DNA of 14,410 nt from Gammaproteobacteria bacterium (GTDB lineage Bacteria > Pseudomonadota > Gammaproteobacteria > Chromatiales > Chromatiaceae), in contig VMDJ01000091.1 of the NCBI GenBank assembly GCA_008080925.1, positions 1-14,410 of the forward strand, in the 5' to 3' direction. This document shows positions 1 through 6,447 of this stretch, piece by piece (the stretch's first letter is position 1; each line of letters begins with the position of its first letter). Made by a program: the position numbers and the translations under genes. Below the pieces are notes generated by a model. The model did no database searches, was not told the origin of the DNA, and saw only the letters and a list, made by a program, of their open reading frames with translations.

Positions 1-224
1 GCCAAAGTAGATGGCTGGATGCAGAAAGGTGGGCAAGGACGTGAAGTCTTTGCGAACGCTGGGTTAACAGTGTTGTTGTTGTCTTGGTTACGAGAGAAGG
101 TAACGTTACCTGCTTTCACTTCCAACTCACCAGCAGTAGAGATACCAACTGGCTTTGCGAATGACGCAGTAGTGGTCATTGCGATTGCCGCTACAGCGGT
201 CAAAGCTAACGCTTTTAATTTCAT
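1..224 (-). CDS. Secreted protein with PCPPFC motif, probably rhodanese-like (N-terminal 74 residues only)
   Basis: The gene runs off the left edge, so only the N-terminus is visible. It starts with a clear Sec signal peptide (basic MKLK, a hydrophobic Ala/Thr stretch, probable cleavage after ASFA near residue 23), so the product is exported. The mature part contains NQDNNNTVNPAFAK and then a two-cysteine motif, RPCPPFCIQP (Cys64 and Cys68). I associate this motif with exported rhodanese-domain proteins of sulfur-oxidising and related gammaproteobacteria, where it precedes the rhodanese domain; that domain would lie outside the window, so the assignment is from memory. A strong ribosome site, AGGAGGAA, sits 6 nt before the ATG. 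The gene lies downstream of, and in the same direction as, the 53-aa secreted protein, with a GC-rich hairpin between them. Confidence 0.5.
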   Translation of the reverse strand, partial: MKLKALALTAVAAIAMTTTASFAKPVGISTAGELEVKAGNVTFSRNQDNNNTVNPAFAKTSRPCPPFCIQPSTL

Positions 225-270
225 CGTGATTTCCTCCTAGGCAGAAATATGTTGATGATTTGAAGAAACG

Positions 271-288
271 CTGCGGGTGCCCCCGCAG
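271..288 (-). terminator. GC-rich hairpin between two secreted-protein genes (attenuator or terminator)
   Basis: Perfect 7-bp inverted repeat CTGCGGG / CCCGCAG around a 4-nt loop. Read on the minus strand it lies between the stop of the 53-aa gene (331) and the ribosome site of the next gene. It is followed by CGTTTCTTC, which is only moderately T-rich. It could be a leaky terminator giving less of the downstream product, or an RNA-stabilising stem on the upstream message. Confidence 0.4.
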
Positions 289-330
289 GTTTGGTCAAGT
301 CTTATTATTATTGTTATTAAGTCTTTTAAA

Positions 331-492
331 TTAATCGCACTCTGGCTCTTCGTCGCCAGCGCCTTTCTTCTTTTTCTTGCCGTCAGCGTAAACCACATCA
401 TGGTCTGCAGCAGAAATGCCAGCAAGAACAGTGGTAGATACGGTAGATAAAGCAAAAGCTAACATCATCATCAAGATAGTTAGGTAACGCAT
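331..492 (-). CDS. Small secreted protein, 53 aa, with lysine run and acidic C-terminus
   Basis: I do not recognise a named family. The product has a signal peptide (MRYLTILMMMLAFALSTVSTTVLA, cleavage near residue 24), leaving a mature peptide of about 29 residues. This holds a run of five lysines followed by GAGDEEPECD, so it is a highly charged peptide with a single cysteine near the end. The start was chosen because AGGAGG lies 9 nt upstream. The frame stays open upstream to an ATG at 657, but that ATG precedes the predicted transcription start and has no ribosome site. From memory, similar short secreted proteins ending in Lys-rich then EEP-x-C-D/E tails occur in other gammaproteobacteria without known function. 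The neighbouring gene downstream also encodes an exported cysteine-containing protein, so a shared periplasmic role is possible but unproven. Confidence 0.6.
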   Translation of the reverse strand: MRYLTILMMMLAFALSTVSTTVLAGISAADHDVVYADGKKKKKGAGDEEPECD

Positions 493-616
493 TTTATATT
501 GCCTCCTAAAAGCAACGCGGGTTTTGTCTCTTAGAACAAATACCCAAAATGGGAGTAACTCTTCGGTTACGTGACTACATTCCCTCGGGCATTTCTTACA
601 AGGAAAACCCGAATTG
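493..616 (-). promoter_or_regulatory. Long foldable 5' leader of the 53-aa protein gene
   Basis: Between the predicted transcription start (about 616) and the ATG at 492 the transcript can form several stems. One is a long-range perfect 8-bp pairing of 604-611 (AAAACCCG on plus) with 518-525 (CGGGTTTT). Inside it is a hairpin GTAAC / GTTAC (555-559 with 566-570), flanked by GGGA / TCCC (551-554 with 581-584). The segment 608-611 can instead pair with the CCCG complement at 586-589, so two folds compete. No known riboswitch class was recognised. Confidence 0.35.
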
Positions 617-622
617 CCGCTT

Positions 623-650
623 ACTATATCCAAGACAATTTTAAAATCAA
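623..650 (-). promoter_or_regulatory. Sigma70-type promoter for the 53-aa protein gene
   Basis: On the minus strand, a -35 box TTGATT (645-650) and a -10 box TATAGT (623-628, five of six consensus bases) are separated by 16 bp. Transcription would begin near 616, leaving a leader of about 124 nt. Confidence 0.5.
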
Positions 651-772
651 CAAGCATAAGACTCTGCTAATAAAGCTAATTTCTTGTGCGCTGCAATAGG
701 CTTTGCGAAACTTCGTAGGCTCATGTCACTCTTAGGTGATAACAATTAAAAGCAGGTTCTTAGGAGAACACG

Positions 773-1558
773 ATGAAAATCATTTCATCTCTTGTCGCAA
801 TCGGCGCCTTAATGCTGAGTACTTGGTCATTTGCTGAACGTTCACCGGATATTGAGCGTGAATTGCGTATGAAGGCTGAAATTGTGGATGCCATCATGGA
901 TGGAGAGCCGGTTGAACTTGAAGCGGATAACCATACGTTTATGGGTATCTTTACCGAGGCTGAGAATGCCAAAGGTACGGTTGTGATTGCACACGGTCGT
1001 GGATTTCACCCAGATTGGCCAACGGTTGTTCAGCCTTTGCGTGTGGGTTTAGTGGAGCGTGGTTGGAATACGTTGAGCATTCAGATGCCGGTACTCGAAA
1101 AGTCAGCCAAATATTTTGATTATGTCGAGATCTTTGATGCCGCCGGTCCTCGCATAGAAGCCGCTATTGCGTATGCCAAAGAGAATGGTGGCGATAATGT
1201 GGTGTTGTTTGCTCACAGCTGTGGATCCCATATGGCCCAGCGTTGGATATTAAATAAAGGTGAAGAGGCTACTCAGCAATTCTCGGCCTATGTCGGCATG
1301 GGTATGGGTGCAACTGACTATAAGCAACCGATGGTTGAGCCATTCCAGTTGAATAAGATGAAGATGCCGATTTTGGATCTGTATGGCGAGGATGATTATC
1401 CAGCGGTGGTTCGTATCGCGCCGGAGCGCGACATGATGATTGCTGAAGCGGGTAACCCAAAGTCAAAGCAGATTAGCGTGAAGGGTGCGACGCATTACTT
1501 TGTGGACAAAGGTGATGTGTTGGTGAAAACCGTCGCCGATTGGCTGGATACCTTGTAA
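773..1558 (+). CDS. DUF3530 family exported alpha/beta hydrolase
   Basis: The protein (261 aa) has a signal peptide (residues 1-21, ending WSFA) and then an alpha/beta-hydrolase fold. Visible landmarks are the HGRG oxyanion-type loop at 74-77 followed by HPDWP and VVQPLR, typical of DUF3530 proteins; the nucleophile elbow AHSCG with Ser149; the acidic pair in YGEDD (Asp207/Asp208); and His241 in GATHYF. The catalytic triad is therefore complete, and the enzyme should act as a periplasmic or membrane-associated hydrolase. The substrate is unknown for the family. TTAGGAGA lies upstream of the ATG. The gene stands alone on plus, divergent from the 53-aa secreted gene, and its stop directly abuts the stop of the convergent Rieske gene, so there is no room for a separate terminator. 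Confidence 0.8.
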   Translation: MKIISSLVAIGALMLSTWSFAERSPDIERELRMKAEIVDAIMDGEPVELEADNHTFMGIFTEAENAKGTVVIAHGRGFHPDWPTVVQPLRVGLVERGWNTLSIQMPVLEKSAKYFDYVEIFDAAGPRIEAAIAYAKENGGDNVVLFAHSCGSHMAQRWILNKGEEATQQFSAYVGMGMGATDYKQPMVEPFQLNKMKMPILDLYGEDDYPAVVRIAPERDMMIAEAGNPKSKQISVKGATHYFVDKGDVLVKTVADWLDTL

Positions 1559-1879
1559 TTAACGTTTAGTGGTCGGGTCCACCCAGACCTGACCGTCTTC
1601 TACTTTCACTTTATAAGAGCAAATAGGCTCATCTGCCGGCTCGTCATCGGGTGCGCCTGTAGCCAAGTCAAAATAGCTGCCATGCAACGAGCATTTGATT
1701 CGGTTGCCCTTAATGCAGCCGAGAGCCAGTGAATAGTCTTCGTGAGTGCACATTTCGTCCACCACATAGAATTCACCGTTTGCATTAACCAGTAATAAAC
1801 GACGACCTTCGTGCTCAAAGGCTTTCATCTCATTGGCATGCAGTTCGTCTGTCGTCGCGATGGCAATGAAGTGACTCAT
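1559..1879 (-). CDS. Rieske [2Fe-2S] ferredoxin, small
   Basis: This 106-residue protein is a stand-alone Rieske domain. It carries CTH (Cys44, His46) and CSLHG (Cys63, His66), separated by 16 residues, giving the two-Cys two-His cluster ligands. The N-terminal part (FIAIATTDELHANEMKAF) and the segment PADEPICSYKVKVEDGQVWV resemble NirD and aromatic-dioxygenase ferredoxins. It lacks any transmembrane anchor, so it should be a soluble cytoplasmic electron carrier. It is translationally coupled to the TrpD-like gene upstream: that gene's TAA and this ATG share one base (TAATG). No oxygenase, nitrite reductase or ferredoxin reductase lies nearby, so its redox partner is unknown. Its stop abuts the stop of the convergent hydrolase gene. 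Confidence 0.88.
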   Translation of the reverse strand: MSHFIAIATTDELHANEMKAFEHEGRRLLLVNANGEFYVVDEMCTHEDYSLALGCIKGNRIKCSLHGSYFDLATGAPDDEPADEPICSYKVKVEDGQVWVDPTTKR

Positions 1880-3000
1880 TAGCGAACTCGCTCAGCCGCT
1901 TTGCCTGAATCTAAGATGCCACGGAGTTGATCTGCCGCTGCTTTCAATGAATCGGCTTTACCCAGCTGGCTCATGATGATCGCTCCGGTATACACCAGCG
2001 AATCGTAAGTCGCGCCTTTCTCGCCACGTAGTGCCGCCATGCCCATCTCAGCCGCACGTTGTGCGCCAATTTTGATGTCGGTCACGGTAATTGCACCTTC
2101 GCCTTTAGCGGTTTGTGGCACATCCTCAGGAATGGGTACACAGCGTGCTTCTTGGGTAATGCCAATCTCTTCTGGATTGGTATCCACGCCAACTTCTTCA
2201 CCGAGATTTTCATAGGCAAAATATTTACCTGCCTGACGCAGAGAAGGAACAACACCGCCTTCAACACCGCGAATGATGATCGCGTTATCAAAGTTAGCGA
2301 GACGCGCGAGATCGCAATACACCGGTGGGTAAGGCTTATGCACATAGCCTGTGACAAAGTGGGTTTTGTTTTTGCCGCGGATTGGATTGGCAAGTACTTC
2401 GACTGTGGTGATGACCTGACGCTTAATGATCTTTTGGCGCAGTTCCATCATGCTGTGTAGCTTGTTGTTGAAACTGGCCTGGTCAACATAGGCCCAACCC
2501 AATGATGGGTCGCTTAAACGCTTAGCGGCTTCCGCTGAGCTTAAATTCACATCGACACCAGCAGCTTCGAGCACATGACGGAAGGTGATGCCGTATTTAG
2601 GACCCACTTTATCTAGACCATGACTCACAAGGTGCAAGCCAGCTTCTGCAAGCAGTGGACCTAAAAAGGGTGATGCAGGAATCGTACGGTTATAACCATC
2701 GTAAGGGTCAGCCAATTCGATCACCTCATCGACATCGGCTGTTACTCGGTCGGTGGTGTCTAAAATTGCTTGTAAGATGCCGCGGTTTTCTTCGCGAGAC
2801 TCGCGTTTCATACGTAGGGCAATTAAAAAGATCGCCGCACGAACAGGATCCACAGCATCTTCGAGTAGTCCCAACATGCCAAGGCGTGCCTCATCAAAGT
2901 CGATATCTTTCGACAGGTCAGGGCCAGTGGCAATGCGCTGGATGATCGAGACCATGGTCTGATCGAGCTCGTCGCGGTTGAGATCTACTGCTGTGTTCAT
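1879..3000 (-). CDS. TrpD-like (anthranilate phosphoribosyltransferase / glycosyl transferase family 3) protein of unknown role
   Basis: The 373-aa protein has the overall plan of the TrpD / nucleoside phosphorylase class: an N-terminal helical domain (about residues 10-90, with DEARLGMLGLLEDAVDPVRAAIFLIALRMK) and a C-terminal alpha/beta domain (about 94-340, with RGVEGGVVPSLR at 244-255). The diagnostic pyrophosphate-binding GTGGD loop of true TrpD is absent. At that place it has ADPYDGYNRT (97-106), and the usual KHGNRSVSS is replaced by SHGLDKVGPKYG (126-137). This resembles the divergent TrpD2 (YbiB-like) branch more than tryptophan enzymes, and no trp genes are nearby, so anthranilate phosphoribosyltransferase activity is unlikely. 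AAGGAG lies 7 nt upstream of the ATG. It forms a two-gene unit with the Rieske ferredoxin, separated from the agmatine genes by a terminator. Confidence 0.75.
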   Translation of the reverse strand: MNTAVDLNRDELDQTMVSIIQRIATGPDLSKDIDFDEARLGMLGLLEDAVDPVRAAIFLIALRMKRESREENRGILQAILDTTDRVTADVDEVIELADPYDGYNRTIPASPFLGPLLAEAGLHLVSHGLDKVGPKYGITFRHVLEAAGVDVNLSSAEAAKRLSDPSLGWAYVDQASFNNKLHSMMELRQKIIKRQVITTVEVLANPIRGKNKTHFVTGYVHKPYPPVYCDLARLANFDNAIIIRGVEGGVVPSLRQAGKYFAYENLGEEVGVDTNPEEIGITQEARCVPIPEDVPQTAKGEGAITVTDIKIGAQRAAEMGMAALRGEKGATYDSLVYTGAIIMSQLGKADSLKAAADQLRGILDSGKAAERVR

Positions 3001-3015
3001 TCGGTAACTCCTTGA

Positions 3016-3034
3016 ATTCAGACGCGGTCTGAAT
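3016..3034. promoter_or_regulatory. 19-bp palindrome in front of the TrpD-like gene
   Basis: ATTCAGACGCGGTCTGAAT is a perfect palindrome with 8-bp arms and a 3-bp centre. It lies 16 bp upstream of the start codon and overlaps the region just before the AAGGAG ribosome site. A possible -10 box (TATACT on the minus strand, about 3047-3052) lies just upstream, which would put the palindrome near the transcription start. It could be a repressor operator or a 5' hairpin near the ribosome site. Confidence 0.4.
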
Positions 3035-3064
3035 GAATAGGGGTGGAGTATAAGGAAACTCTGA

Positions 3065-3098
3065 TGAAAAATAACCGGATAAAACGCCTTTTATCCGG
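3065..3098 (-). terminator. Intrinsic terminator after aguA-aguB
   Basis: Perfect 10-bp arms CCGGATAAAA (3075-3084) and TTTTATCCGG (3089-3098) surround a 4-nt loop. Read on the minus strand the stem is followed by TTATTTTTC. It lies 36 bp past the aguB stop and ahead of the TrpD-like gene, so that gene pair probably has its own promoter. Confidence 0.72.
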
Positions 3099-3134
3099 CA
3101 AATCGATGATCGTTTTGGACGCGATATCGATAAA

Positions 3135-4019
3135 TCAGTCGATAAAGCGTTTAGTGATCTCGTTGTAGCTATCGATACGACGGTCACGCAGGAAAGGCCA
3201 AATGCGACGAACATCCTCACTGCGCCTCAAGGAGACCTCGGCCGTAAGGACTGTGGCATCAATATCCGCTTTAGCCAGCAGTTCGCCTTGTGGGCCGACA
3301 ATGAAAGAATTACCCCAAAATTCGATGCCCGGATCATCCTTCGTTGGTGAAGCTTCGTATCCAACACGGTTACACACGAGAACAGGTAAACCATTAGCAA
3401 CCGCATGTCCGCGCTGAACAAGCTGCCATGCGCCAAGCTGACGTTGTTGTTCATCTTCATTGTCAGTGCGGTCCCAGCCAATCGCAGTGGGATAAATCAA
3501 TAGCTCAGCACCTGCAAGCGCCATCAAGCGAGCCGCCTCTGGATACCATTGGTCCCAACAGACGAGCACACCTAGCTTGCCAACTGAAGTCTGAATGGGC
3601 GTGAAGCCAAGATCACCGGGGGTGAAGTAAAACTTCTCATAGAACCCTGGGTCATCGGGGATATGCATCTTGCGATACTTACCAGCAATGCTGCCATCAC
3701 TATCAATGACAACGGCGGTGTTGTGATACAGGCCTGCTGCTCGGCGTTCAAACAAAGAGGTAACGATGACAAGCTTATGTTTTTTAGCCAACTCAGCAAA
3801 GAAGTTGGTGCTTGGCCCTGGGATCGTTTCGGCTAGATCAAACGCATTGGTATCTTCGCTTTGACAGAAATAATGCGCGTTGTGGAGTTCTTGCAGAACG
3901 ATAAGCTGAGCGCCATTACCTGCATGCGTGATGATTTGTTCGGCGATGTACGCTTGATTCTCTAGTGCGCCACCTTGGTTGGCGTGTTGAATCAGGGCAA
4001 CGTTGATCGAGTGGCTCAT
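3135..4019 (-). CDS. aguB: N-carbamoylputrescine amidase
   Basis: The enzyme hydrolyses N-carbamoylputrescine to putrescine, CO2 and ammonia, the last step of the agmatine route to polyamines, in the cytoplasm. The sequence (294 aa, normal length) is a complete nitrilase-superfamily protein with the catalytic triad: Glu44 in LQELH, Lys117 in KYRKMHIPDD and Cys154 in VLVCWDQWYPEAAR. The stretches GFYEKFYFTPGDLGF and GWDRTDNEDEQQRQ are characteristic of the AguB branch. It follows aguA by 28 nt in the same direction, so both steps are in one transcription unit. The ribosome site is weak (TTAGAGA, about 8 nt from the ATG) and nearly the same as the one before aguA. A terminator lies 36 bp downstream. 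Confidence 0.95.
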   Translation of the reverse strand: MSHSINVALIQHANQGGALENQAYIAEQIITHAGNGAQLIVLQELHNAHYFCQSEDTNAFDLAETIPGPSTNFFAELAKKHKLVIVTSLFERRAAGLYHNTAVVIDSDGSIAGKYRKMHIPDDPGFYEKFYFTPGDLGFTPIQTSVGKLGVLVCWDQWYPEAARLMALAGAELLIYPTAIGWDRTDNEDEQQRQLGAWQLVQRGHAVANGLPVLVCNRVGYEASPTKDDPGIEFWGNSFIVGPQGELLAKADIDATVLTAEVSLRRSEDVRRIWPFLRDRRIDSYNEITKRFID

Positions 4020-4047
4020 CGTGTCAATCTCTAAAAGTGATATCTAA

Positions 4048-5082
4048 TTATAGAGCGAGTTGAGCGGGGTATTGCATGGTTAAACAATGCAAGCTGCCAT
4101 TTTGCTCGATGATGCGTCGACAGTTGATCGGAATGATCTCTCGATCAGGAAATAGATCGTTAAGCACCTTGATGGCTTTTTCATCGGCATCGACACCATA
4201 TACGGGTAATAAAACGGCGCCGTTGATAATTAAAAAGTTAGCGTAACTGGCTGAGAGACGACGGCCATCTTCGTCGTAAAGCTCGCCAGCCGGTGGCAGT
4301 GCATGTAAGCGATAGGGTGCACCTTCCAGATTGGTAAACGCTTGCAGCTCTTTTTGCATAGCATGTAATGGCCAGTAGTCTTCATCACTGGTATCAGCTG
4401 TGGTGAACACAATGTCATTCGAGGAGGTGAAGCGTGCCAAGACATCGATATGCGCATCGGTGTCATCACCGGTCATCTCACCTTCGCTTAGCCAAAGATA
4501 ACGCTTAAAGCCAAAGCGTTGCGTTAACTCAGCCTCCATGGCTTCTTGAGATAAGTCGCCATTGCGGTTGGCATTCAAAATACTCGAACGTGTGGCTAGC
4601 AAGGTGCCTTGGCCATCGGTTTCGATTGCGCCACCTTCAAGCACCAGAGGTGAGGGTGAATGCGTGCCGTTGAGTACCTGTTGATCGATTAAGGCTTGGG
4701 TGATTTGCGTATCGAGCTCGGCGGGATATTTATTCCCCCAGCCATTGAAGATAAAGTCGTTAATGATCGGCTGCTCGTTCTCATCGATAGCGGTTAGCGC
4801 CCCATGATCTCTTGCCCAGGTGTCATTACAGGGGGCTTGTGCAAAGCGGGCCATCGTTAGATCGGCACCCGCATCCAAGAGAAGCTGTTTCACCTGCTCA
4901 GCGTGTGCATCGTTATTCACAACACAAAGTAACGTCTCGAAGCGCGTTATCGCTGCGCCAATTTGTGCAAATACCGGCAAGGTGTCAGCAAGGTTATCTG
5001 CCCAATCGGTGCCTTCATGTGGCCAGGTGAGTTGAACAGCAGATTGTTCTTCCCATTCAGCCGGTAATCGAGGTGTGCTCAT
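4048..5082 (-). CDS. aguA: Agmatine deiminase
   Basis: The enzyme converts agmatine to N-carbamoylputrescine and ammonia, supplying the substrate of AguB. With the start chosen here the product has 344 residues, close to the family norm, and begins MSTPRLPAEWEEQSAVQLTWP, the expected N-terminus. The frame is open for 16 more codons upstream (to 5130), but that extension is not conserved in kind and the inner ATG has TTAGAGAT about 8 nt before it. Guanidino-modifying enzyme landmarks are present: WARDHG (89-94), EGGAIETDG (149-157), His211 in DAHIDV, and the nucleophile Cys333 in GSLHCLTMQYP. It is the first gene of the minus-strand pair aguA-aguB and diverges from lolC across a 117-bp gap. 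Confidence 0.95.
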   Translation of the reverse strand: MSTPRLPAEWEEQSAVQLTWPHEGTDWADNLADTLPVFAQIGAAITRFETLLCVVNNDAHAEQVKQLLLDAGADLTMARFAQAPCNDTWARDHGALTAIDENEQPIINDFIFNGWGNKYPAELDTQITQALIDQQVLNGTHSPSPLVLEGGAIETDGQGTLLATRSSILNANRNGDLSQEAMEAELTQRFGFKRYLWLSEGEMTGDDTDAHIDVLARFTSSNDIVFTTADTSDEDYWPLHAMQKELQAFTNLEGAPYRLHALPPAGELYDEDGRRLSASYANFLIINGAVLLPVYGVDADEKAIKVLNDLFPDREIIPINCRRIIEQNGSLHCLTMQYPAQLAL

Positions 5083-5199
5083 CAAAACATCTCTAATAAT
5101 TGATGCGCGCAGTCTATGGCAAAAAGCCAACCTCGGGAATGATTCGCGATCACTTAGGTCAGATAAAACATCTGAGGCTGAATATGATGTAATGCCGCC

Positions 5200-6447
5200 A
5201 TGTTTAAACCCTTATCTCTGTTTGTTGGTCTGCGCTACACACGTTCGCGCCGTCGCAATCATTTCATCTCCTTTATCTCGGGCTTTTCAGCGCTTGGTAT
5301 TGCGTTAGGTGTGATTGCGTTGATCACGGTCCTCTCGGTGATGAATGGTTTCCACAAAGAGATTCAAACTCGCATTCTGGGTATGGCGTCTCATGGGGAC
5401 ATCAAAGGCTATGAAGGTAATTTAACCGACTGGCAACTGGCGTTACAGAAAGCCAAAGAGCATCCGCGTGTTTTAGCAGCGGCACCCTATATCGAAGCTC
5501 AAGCCATGCTTAACAGTGGGGGTGATGTCTCTGGTGCCATGGTGCGTGGCGTCAATCCTGCGCTTGAGAAAGATGTCATCGATGTTGCGCAGCACATGAA
5601 GTTTGGCTCCTTAGATGATCTTGCGTCGACGCGTTGGGGCATTATTTTGGGTGCTGAGCTGGCAGCTAAATTAGGCGTCAGTATTGGTAGTGAGCTAACC
5701 ATGGTCGTGCCACAGATGACGGTTACGATTGCAGGAAGTGTTCCGCGCATGAAGGCCTTTACCGTGGTAGGTATCTTTGAAGTCGGCATGAACGAATACG
5801 ATCGCGGTGTCGCGCTAATTCATCTACCTGATGCTGCCAAGTTGCTGCGTATGAAAGACGATGTCTCTGGCGTGCGCATTCGTATTGATGATGTTTGGGA
5901 TGCACGCGAAGTGTCATTGGAATTGGCAAACTCATTGCCCGGTCGTTATCGCGTACTTAACTGGACGGACTATCACCGTAACTTCTTCGCGGCGCTCAAG
6001 ATGGAAAAGCGCATGATGGGCTTGTTGCTATTTTTAGTTGTGGTGATTGCAGCGTTCAACATCATCTCAACGCTTGTGATGATGGTGGTGGATAAACAAG
6101 CTGATATCGCGATTTTAAAAACCTTTGGTGCAAGCCCTGGCTTTATCTTGCGCGTGTTTGTGGTGCAGGGCGCTGCTTTAGGCTTCTTCGGTACCTTGGT
6201 GGGCACTTTCTTAGGCGTATTGCTCGCTGCCAATGTTGATTCTGCAGTGGCCTGGGTGGAGCAAGCTTTTGGTTTGCATTTCATTGATCCAAATGTGTAT
6301 TACATCAGTCAGCTGCCTTCGGATGTGCAACTACCCGATGTCTTGTTAGTGTCGATCGGTTCCTTCCTGCTTTCATTATTAATGACCCTTTATCCCGCTT
6401 GGAAGGCGTATAAAACTCAGCCAGCAGAGGCATTGCGTTATGAGTGA
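5200..6447 (+). CDS. lolC: Lipoprotein-releasing ABC transporter permease, LolC/LolE family
   Basis: This inner-membrane permease extracts outer-membrane lipoproteins and hands them to LolA, using ATP hydrolysis by LolD. The 415-aa protein has the family plan: one membrane segment near residues 24-47, a large periplasmic domain (about 50-265), three further membrane segments (about 272-296, 317-345, 381-401), the cytoplasmic coupling stretch VVDKQADIAILKTFGAS (296-312) and the C-terminal PAEALRYE. The N-terminus MFKPLSLFVGLRY matches LolC. An in-frame stop at 5185 leaves ATG 5200 as the only reasonable start, yet it has no ribosome site. Only one permease gene is present, so it could be the single-permease form (LolF) unless lolE lies elsewhere. 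It overlaps lolD by 8 bp. Confidence 0.93.
   Translation: MFKPLSLFVGLRYTRSRRRNHFISFISGFSALGIALGVIALITVLSVMNGFHKEIQTRILGMASHGDIKGYEGNLTDWQLALQKAKEHPRVLAAAPYIEAQAMLNSGGDVSGAMVRGVNPALEKDVIDVAQHMKFGSLDDLASTRWGIILGAELAAKLGVSIGSELTMVVPQMTVTIAGSVPRMKAFTVVGIFEVGMNEYDRGVALIHLPDAAKLLRMKDDVSGVRIRIDDVWDAREVSLELANSLPGRYRVLNWTDYHRNFFAALKMEKRMMGLLLFLVVVIAAFNIISTLVMMVVDKQADIAILKTFGASPGFILRVFVVQGAALGFFGTLVGTFLGVLLAANVDSAVAWVEQAFGLHFIDPNVYYISQLPSDVQLPDVLLVSIGSFLLSLLMTLYPAWKAYKTQPAEALRYE

Noticed and set aside
493..657. Upstream extension of the 53-aa gene starting at 657, rich in cysteine (PCKKCPREC)
   Set aside because: It precedes the predicted transcription start, lacks a ribosome site, and would place the clear signal peptide inside the protein. 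The strong AGGAGG before 492 marks the real start.
2059..2460. 133-codon plus-strand frame inside the TrpD-like gene
   Set aside because: It is antisense to a well-formed protein and has an unremarkable composition with no motif and no ribosome site.
5083..5130. Sixteen-codon N-terminal extension of agmatine deiminase
   Set aside because: The inner ATG at 5082 gives the family-typical N-terminus and has a ribosome site like that of aguB.
5499..6284. Minus-strand open frames inside lolC
   Set aside because: They mirror the codon pattern of lolC, whose assignment is secure, and show no recognisable features.
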